A stretch of DNA of 10,134 nt from Oscillospiraceae bacterium (GTDB taxonomy: Bacteria; Bacillota; Clostridia; Oscillospirales; Oscillospiraceae). The position numbers and the translations under genes are program-made. The notes beneath the pieces were generated by a model that was given only the letters and a program-made list of their open reading frames with translations, ran no database searches and had not been told where the DNA came from. Where the stretch lies: positions 1 through 10,134 of the forward strand of contig JAHHSM010000063.1 in NCBI GenBank assembly GCA_020025175.1. The letters run 5' to 3'. Below are positions 6,206 to 10,134 of the stretch, one piece after another; within the stretch, counting starts at the first letter, position 1; each line of letters begins with the position of its first letter.

Positions 6206-6796
6206 TTAATTGAACTCCCATGGACTTAAATATCTGTGAGGACTTGTAGCGCTTCCTTTTTTGAACTTCACGGTCATATACAGTGTATCCTCTCCGTTGA
6301 CGAGCTGCACATAGCAGACGCCGTTTTCGAATTTGTCGGTAATGTCAATTTTCTGGTCGAACCAGTAGACCCAGACAGAGCCGTCATCCAGATATTTTGC
6401 CTCAGGAGAGTTCATTTCATCCAGCAGCTCCTCCTCGGTCAGAGGGCGTTCACTTCCGTCGGGATTGAACGCAACGCCGCCTCCGCCGATATGCTGCGTG
6501 TTTCCGTCGGGGTCAGTATAGTCTGCGGTATAATTTCCGCTGCCGTCGAAGTGTACGGTCACTTCCGTCTGATCGCCATGAATCCATAGCTGCACTGTGC
6601 GCTGAATACCGCCCAAATCCGCGGCATATGCAGCGGTTGCGCTGCCGATAATGACCGTACAGGCTGCGACACAGGCAATCACCTTTTTAAACTTGATCTG
6701 CTTTCTTCTCTGATTCATTTTTTCAACCTCCAAGTGAAAATCGGCAGAGGTATGAAGCACTGAAAAAGCCTGCTTATATTTTTCACGATTCGTCAT
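6206..6796 (-). CDS. Probable membrane-bound anti-sigma factor of the ECF sigma gene
   Basis: A 196-residue single-pass protein. Residues 1-36 form a short cytoplasmic part (KYKQAFSVLHTSADFHLEVEKM) of the kind found in small Firmicute anti-sigma factors. Residues 37-59 are a membrane anchor (VIACVAACTVIIGSATAAYA), and the remainder is an extracytoplasmic acidic domain with a glycine run (HIGGGGVAF) and no catalytic signature I can identify. It would hold the ECF factor inactive at the membrane until an envelope signal releases it. Its start overlaps the sigma gene by 14 bp and has AAGGAGGT (6812-6805) 8 nt upstream, so the two are translated together. It has no zinc-binding ZAS motif (HX3CX2C), and the anti-sigma role is inferred mainly from position and topology. 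Confidence 0.78.
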   Translation of the reverse strand: MTNREKYKQAFSVLHTSADFHLEVEKMNQRRKQIKFKKVIACVAACTVIIGSATAAYAADLGGIQRTVQLWIHGDQTEVTVHFDGSGNYTADYTDPDGNTQHIGGGGVAFNPDGSERPLTEEELLDEMNSPEAKYLDDGSVWVYWFDQKIDITDKFENGVCYVQLVNGEDTLYMTVKFKKGSATSPHRYLSPWEFN

Positions 6797-7268
6797 CTTC
6801 CCATACCTCCTTAAGTGTGTTTCGAAGCAGCATCCGCCCGCGCGAAAGCCGAACTTTTACATTGTTTTCTGTCAATTTGAGGATTTGCGCAATTTCCTTC
6901 ACGGCATAATCCTCGTAATAAAACAGGTGGATCACAATACGATATTTTTCCGGCAGATGCATGACCGCCTCAAACAATGCCGAGGACTCCTCCGATTCGA
7001 AGGTGAGGGTCTGCATATAATCCTCCAGCGGCAGAGAATTTCGCCGAAAGAAAGAGGTGGTCTTATTTTTTGCCTGATTGATCGCAACGCGAATAAGCCA
7101 TGCGCGTATATGCTGTTCCGATTCGAATTCTTGTTTTTTTGACAGGTATTGGATAAACGTATCCTGAACAACATCTTCGGCATCCTGCGCATTTCTGCAA
7201 ACATGAAATGCTGCGGCGTAGAGATTGTTCTGATATGTTTCAACCAATGTTTCTATGGGCAGGTTCAT
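6783..7268 (-). CDS. ECF-type RNA polymerase sigma factor
   Basis: A 161-residue sigma-70 family factor of the extracytoplasmic-function group, with only regions 2 and 4. Region 2 covers roughly residues 1-70 and includes CRNAQDAEDVVQDTFIQYL and the region 2.4-like AWLIRVAINQAKN. Region 4 covers about residues 100-155 and includes LPEKYRIVIHLFYYEDYAVKEIAQIL and the recognition helix TENNVKVRLSRGRMLL. ATG 7268 is chosen because AAAGGAG (7282-7276) sits 7 nt upstream; an ATG two codons earlier is too close to that site, and the frame otherwise extends to a TTG without support. It is paired with the overlapping downstream anti-sigma gene. Its regulon cannot be read from the window, but a TGTAACC element upstream suggests autoregulation. 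Confidence 0.92.
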   Translation of the reverse strand: MNLPIETLVETYQNNLYAAAFHVCRNAQDAEDVVQDTFIQYLSKKQEFESEQHIRAWLIRVAINQAKNKTTSFFRRNSLPLEDYMQTLTFESEESSALFEAVMHLPEKYRIVIHLFYYEDYAVKEIAQILKLTENNVKVRLSRGRMLLRNTLKEVWEDDES

Positions 7269-7326
7269 AAGCATGCTCCTTTGTCTGAAAAGCTTTTCAC
7301 TAATAGTACAATTCAAACCACGAAAA

Positions 7327-7334
7327 GGTTACAT
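7327..7334 (-). promoter_or_regulatory. Candidate ECF -35 element upstream of the sigma gene
   Basis: The minus strand reads TGTAACC (7333-7327) followed by TTTTCG, close to the AAC-containing -35 motif of many ECF promoters, about 60 bp before the sigma ATG. A clear ECF -10 (such as CGTA or CGTC) is not present at 16-17 bp, so this is tentative. A sigma-A reading (TACTAT near 7307) has a poor -35. Confidence 0.25.
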
Positions 7335-7374
7335 GTTTTGAAATCATATTTTCTTTTGCAGGGGAACATGGAAA

Positions 7375-7409
7375 ATCGGCAGCATCTGAAATCTTCAAAT
7401 GCTGCCGAT
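7375..7409 (-). terminator. Hairpin after the sigma-54 regulator gene, probable terminator
   Basis: An 11-bp perfect stem, ATCGGCAGCAT (7375-7385) and ATGCTGCCGAT (7399-7409), is extended by an inner TGAA/TTCA pairing. On the minus strand only four T residues follow (7375-7372), so termination may be incomplete. It lies between the end of the Kdd-domain regulator and the promoter region of the sigma factor. Confidence 0.5.
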
Positions 7410-7453
7410 GATTGTTTGGCAGGCGGCCGATCAAGAAAGTTTTTTTCGTATGG

Positions 7454-9538
7454 TTATTCCCGATGATGTTCTCTGATTTTATATTTCTGCAATTTTCGCA
7501 CGATTGTCGGCTGGCTGGTCTGCAGAGCGTCTGCCAGCTGCTGGGTGGTGCGATAATTTTTAGAATACTGCAGCAGGATTTCCCGCTCGGTATCCTCCAG
7601 CATCTCCTTAAGAGAAATGCCGGGTTTTGTCAGTGGGCGATTCCGCGGCTGTGCGACGGATTCCGCAGGCTGTTTGGAAAAGTAGGTAAATGTATTTAAA
7701 ATGTCCGAGGCGTTGATTTCGTTTGACACAACATTGATCATAGCCTGCTGAATCATATTTTGCAGCTCGCGCACATTGCCGCGCAGCGGCTGCACAGACA
7801 GCAGATCCAGCGCGGCAGAGCTGATGGTTTTATGCAGGTTAAATTCCTGATTATATTTTTCCACGAAATGATTTGCCAGAGGAATAATGTCCTCACGCCG
7901 TTTGCGCAGCGGCTCAATAAAAACGGGGAATACACTCAAACGGTAATAAAGATCTTCGCGAAATTGATTTTTGTATACCATTTCTTCCAGATTGCGATTG
8001 GTGGCGGCAATAATGCGGACATCGACCTTAACAGGCATAATGCCGCCCACACGGGTAATTTCCTTTTCCTGAATGGCACGCAGGAGTTTTGCCTGAAAAG
8101 AAAGCGGGAGCTCTTCCACCTCGTCCAAAAAGAGGGTGCCGTTTTGGGCGGCTTCCCAAAGACCGATCTTGCCCTTTGCGTTTGCGCCGGTGAAGGAGCC
8201 TTTTTCATAGCCGAATAGCTCCGATTCCAAAAGAGATTCCGGAATGGCGGCACAGTTGATTTTCAGCAGAGGGGAACTTTTGCGTGCACTGTTTTGATGA
8301 ATGATATTGGCAAGAACCTCTTTGCCGGTGCCGGATTCACCGTAAATCAGGACGGTAGAGTTATACCGCGCCACTTTTAAAGCCTGACGCAGTGTGGCCT
8401 GAGAGCTGGGGCTGTTAAAGATATGTCCGGAGGATTGGATTTCCACATATTTGTCGTGCATGGTCGAGTTGTATGCATTGACGTTGTCTTCCACGGAGTG
8501 GTATGCGCTGGAGGGGGTAAGAAATGCGTGAAGCTGGGGGAATTCACGCAGCAGATTGAGTGTGAATTCTGCGTGACCGGTCATAAATCCGATATAGGAA
8601 ATCATAGTCAAATCTTTTCCGATGCCTTCTGCGGTCAATGCAGCCAATTTATAGTCACTTCCCATGGTGGCGAAAAAGACGGTGCCTTTTTGTTTGACAG
8701 CGAGCAGGGTCATTAATTCAGTGCCCGGCTTATTGACACAGTTAATGACTACATCAAAGGCATCCATATATTTTTCTGTTGTTGCGGAATGACAGACCTG
8801 TCGTGTATTTGTGGCATCCAATACAGTAATTTCATCAAAAAAAGTACAGGGCTGGAGACGATTGCGGTGAAATTGGTTGAGGACAATCCCGACAATAGAG
8901 CCGCTTCCCTGCAATTTTTTGTGGACCGCATGGGCAACCAGTGCGCCGCTTTTGCCGCTGGCACCGAGAATCAGCACGCGATCTCCGGGCGCGGTGATGT
9001 GATATGCTTTGGTGGGGGCACCGGCTTCGTCCAAAGCGGAAACCACGATTTTCGGCGGAAGATCGGAGGGAATTTTTGTGAGCGGAGAATTGGAAAACAG
9101 GATGCACTGCCCTTCAACGGTCAGCTGTGCGCGGTTAAAATCCACAGAAATGATTTTATCCAGATGGATGGGGGTAACGGAAAGAGAGGTTAAAGAGATC
9201 ATGTCATCCCCGACTTTCACGCCATAGAGATTTTTGTACTGCGGGTCCATTTTGAGCACACGCCCAAAGAGCATACCTCCGGTGCCGGTGACAGGATTGT
9301 GCAGTTTGCCGCGCTGAGCAATCATATCCATGATGCGTTTGCAAAAAAGAAGTTCGTCAAAATCAGTTTCGTCTACAAGCTCATTGAAGCTGGTATGATT
9401 GAGATTGATGATCTTCACAGAAATTAAAATTTCACCGGGGCGCAGCGTCATATCATTATCTATTTTCCAAGCGGGCTGCAGCGTAGAGTTTGCCGGCTCG
9501 AGGGAGCGGCTCAATCCCATTTCTTCAAATTTATCCAT
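7454..9538 (-). CDS. Sigma-54-dependent activator with an N-terminal diaminohexanoate-dehydrogenase (Kdd) domain
   Basis: A 694-residue one-component regulator. Residues 8-340 resemble a full-length L-erythro-3,5-diaminohexanoate dehydrogenase: QPAWKIDNDM, NPVTGTGGMLFG (81-92), the dinucleotide loop GASGKSG (192-198), VINCVNKPGTE and GHAEFTLNLLRE. Residues 375-610 are the AAA+ domain: Walker A GESGTGKE (400-407), sigma-54-contacting GSFTGA (447-452, a variant of GAFTGA), Walker B GTLFLDE (467-473), ATNRN (512-516), FREDLYYRL (526-534) and GNVREL (587-592). Residues 655-687 form a TyrR-type helix-turn-helix (LADALQTSQPTIVRKLQKY). ATG 9538 is preferred over an in-frame ATG eight codons upstream because AGAGGTG (9554-9548) precedes it by 9 nt. 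Its neighbour kal is also a lysine-fermentation gene, so it probably activates that operon in response to a pathway ligand or NAD(H). The ligand and target are inferred. Confidence 0.93.
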   Translation of the reverse strand: MDKFEEMGLSRSLEPANSTLQPAWKIDNDMTLRPGEILISVKIINLNHTSFNELVDETDFDELLFCKRIMDMIAQRGKLHNPVTGTGGMLFGRVLKMDPQYKNLYGVKVGDDMISLTSLSVTPIHLDKIISVDFNRAQLTVEGQCILFSNSPLTKIPSDLPPKIVVSALDEAGAPTKAYHITAPGDRVLILGASGKSGALVAHAVHKKLQGSGSIVGIVLNQFHRNRLQPCTFFDEITVLDATNTRQVCHSATTEKYMDAFDVVINCVNKPGTELMTLLAVKQKGTVFFATMGSDYKLAALTAEGIGKDLTMISYIGFMTGHAEFTLNLLREFPQLHAFLTPSSAYHSVEDNVNAYNSTMHDKYVEIQSSGHIFNSPSSQATLRQALKVARYNSTVLIYGESGTGKEVLANIIHQNSARKSSPLLKINCAAIPESLLESELFGYEKGSFTGANAKGKIGLWEAAQNGTLFLDEVEELPLSFQAKLLRAIQEKEITRVGGIMPVKVDVRIIAATNRNLEEMVYKNQFREDLYYRLSVFPVFIEPLRKRREDIIPLANHFVEKYNQEFNLHKTISSAALDLLSVQPLRGNVRELQNMIQQAMINVVSNEINASDILNTFTYFSKQPAESVAQPRNRPLTKPGISLKEMLEDTEREILLQYSKNYRTTQQLADALQTSQPTIVRKLQKYKIREHHRE

Positions 9539-9569
9539 AAGCGTTGTCACCTCTGTACGCATTGAGCTA

Positions 9570-9610
9570 TATACTGTAAATAGTATACAAAATATTCAGC
9601 CTATTAGCAA
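9570..9610 (-). promoter_or_regulatory. Promoter of the sigma-54 regulator with an overlapping inverted repeat
   Basis: Minus strand: -35 TTGCTA (9610-9605), 17-bp spacer, -10 TATACT (9587-9582), predicted start near 9575. A hyphenated inverted repeat TATACT-N6-AGTATA (9587-9570) covers the -10 and the start point, a typical place for a repressor or autoregulatory site. The predicted start lies only about 12 nt before the upstream ATG at 9562, which supports the later start at 9538. Confidence 0.6.
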
Positions 9611-9655
9611 ATAAATCATTGACATACCACAAAGAATATTGATAAAATAAAAAGT

Positions 9656-9689
9656 AAAGCTCGCAGATGATATATCATTTGCGAGCTTT
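9656..9689. terminator. Terminator between kal and the regulator
   Basis: AAAGCTCGCA (9656-9665) pairs with TGCGAGCTTT (9680-9689), and the loop contains the perfect palindrome ATGATATATCAT (9667-9678), so the hairpin extends almost throughout. T-rich tracts flank both sides (TTTATTTTT on plus, ACTTTTTATTTT on minus). On the minus strand it ends the kal transcript and separates it from the regulator's own promoter. Confidence 0.85.
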
Positions 9690-9712
9690 ATTTTTGTGGG
9701 GGGTGTATTTAT

Positions 9713-10102
9713 TTACTTGCGTTTACATTCTTTTGGGGTTACGCAAGTGCCGGTTGCACGGCAAACAACAACAGGCTCCTCCAGAATATCTGCCGCAGAA
9801 GCACTGATGTCAGGGCGGGAAGCGATTACTTTTCTTGCCTCGAAAGACATTTTGCGGGAAGTGTTGCCAACGGAAACAATTTCGCCGTAAGCTTCGATGT
9901 AGTCACCGGCATACACGGGAGCCAGAAACTCAACATTGTCATATGCGCAGAACAGACCCTCATCACCGTCGGTTTTGATCAGCAGCTCGGTTGCAACGTC
10001 ACCAAACAAATGAACCATGTGAGCACCGTCTACCAGATTTCCGCCGTAGTGAGCATCCTTTGCGGACATGCGAAGGCGAAGAGTCGATGTGATTTTTTCC
10101 AT
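9713..10102 (-). CDS. kal: 3-aminobutyryl-CoA ammonia-lyase (lysine fermentation)
   Basis: A 129-residue hotdog-fold enzyme that removes ammonia from L-3-aminobutyryl-CoA to give crotonyl-CoA, a late step of anaerobic lysine degradation to butyrate and acetate. The signature stretch near the N-terminus, RMSAKDAHYGGNLVDGA, is followed by HLFGDVATELLIKTDGDEG, EFLAPVYAGDYIEAYGEI and VGNTSRKMSFEARKV, all close to the Kal sequences I recall from Clostridium and Fusobacterium. Length is as expected. AAAGGGTG (10118-10111) precedes ATG 10102 by 8 nt. A TGA at 10124-10122, following the codons CGG TAC ATA, may be the end of the next upstream gene, but too little is visible to say. It is likely the last gene of a kam-kdd-kce-type operon beyond the right edge. 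Confidence 0.92.
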   Translation of the reverse strand: MEKITSTLRLRMSAKDAHYGGNLVDGAHMVHLFGDVATELLIKTDGDEGLFCAYDNVEFLAPVYAGDYIEAYGEIVSVGNTSRKMSFEARKVIASRPDISASAADILEEPVVVCRATGTCVTPKECKRK

Positions 10103-10134
10103 AATGAAAACACCCTTTCTATCATATGTACCGC

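Noticed and set aside
9539..9562. Upstream start codon (ATG 9562) for the sigma-54 regulator
   Set aside because: No ribosome site precedes it, and it would place the AGAGGTG site inside the coding region. The later ATG is better supported, and the extra eight residues are not part of the Kdd-like fold.
1..10134. CRISPR arrays, tRNA or rRNA genes, riboswitches, intact insertion sequences
   Set aside because: By eye I found no regularly spaced repeats, cloverleaf with TTCGA arm, transposase domain or conserved riboswitch core. A covariance-model and IS search would be needed to exclude small or degenerate cases.

Overview
The window reads as a chromosomal segment of a strictly anaerobic, fermentative Firmicute of class Clostridia, probably an Oscillospiraceae/Ruminococcaceae-type gut bacterium. 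The grounds are the glycyl-radical pyruvate formate-lyase pair, a lysine-fermentation gene (3-aminobutyryl-CoA ammonia-lyase) beside its likely sigma-54 activator, strong AGGAGG-type ribosome sites, and a small gut-Firmicute hypothetical protein. The organism assignment is inference; there is no rRNA or other marker gene.

Layout. Bases 1-355 hold remnants: a C-terminal scrap open at the left edge, and a minus-strand promoter, ribosome site and first 14 codons of a lipoprotein gene that then breaks off. A small hypothetical gene (DUF6061-like) and two hairpins follow. The minus-strand operon pflB-pflA (formate acetyltransferase and its radical-SAM activase) fills 820-3739. The region 3740-4307, between divergent pflB and tatD, holds a promoter, a 10-codon leader ORF and an intrinsic terminator in the pflB leader, and a second intrinsic terminator in the tatD leader. 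The plus-strand unit tatD-EamA transporter (4308-6076) ends at a 21-bp bidirectional terminator. Facing it on the minus strand is a two-gene unit, ECF sigma factor then its membrane anti-sigma factor, overlapping by 14 bp. Next on the minus strand is a 694-residue regulator in which what looks like a complete L-erythro-3,5-diaminohexanoate dehydrogenase (Kdd, a lysine-fermentation enzyme) is fused to a sigma-54 AAA+ domain and a TyrR-type helix-turn-helix. Upstream of it, after a terminator, is kal, the last gene of what is probably a lysine-fermentation operon running off the right edge.

How the parts fit. PflA makes the glycyl radical on PflB, which splits pyruvate to acetyl-CoA and formate; its long leader suggests control by transcription attenuation. 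Kal deaminates 3-aminobutyryl-CoA to crotonyl-CoA late in lysine fermentation to butyrate and acetate. The adjacent Kdd-domain regulator plausibly uses a catabolic enzyme fold to sense a pathway intermediate or redox state and to switch on the sigma-54 promoter of that operon. The ECF pair is a self-contained envelope or stress signalling module.

The most interesting items are the Kdd-sigma-54 fusion regulator, the pflB leader attenuator with a candidate antiterminator pairing, and the decapitated lipoprotein gene at the left edge.
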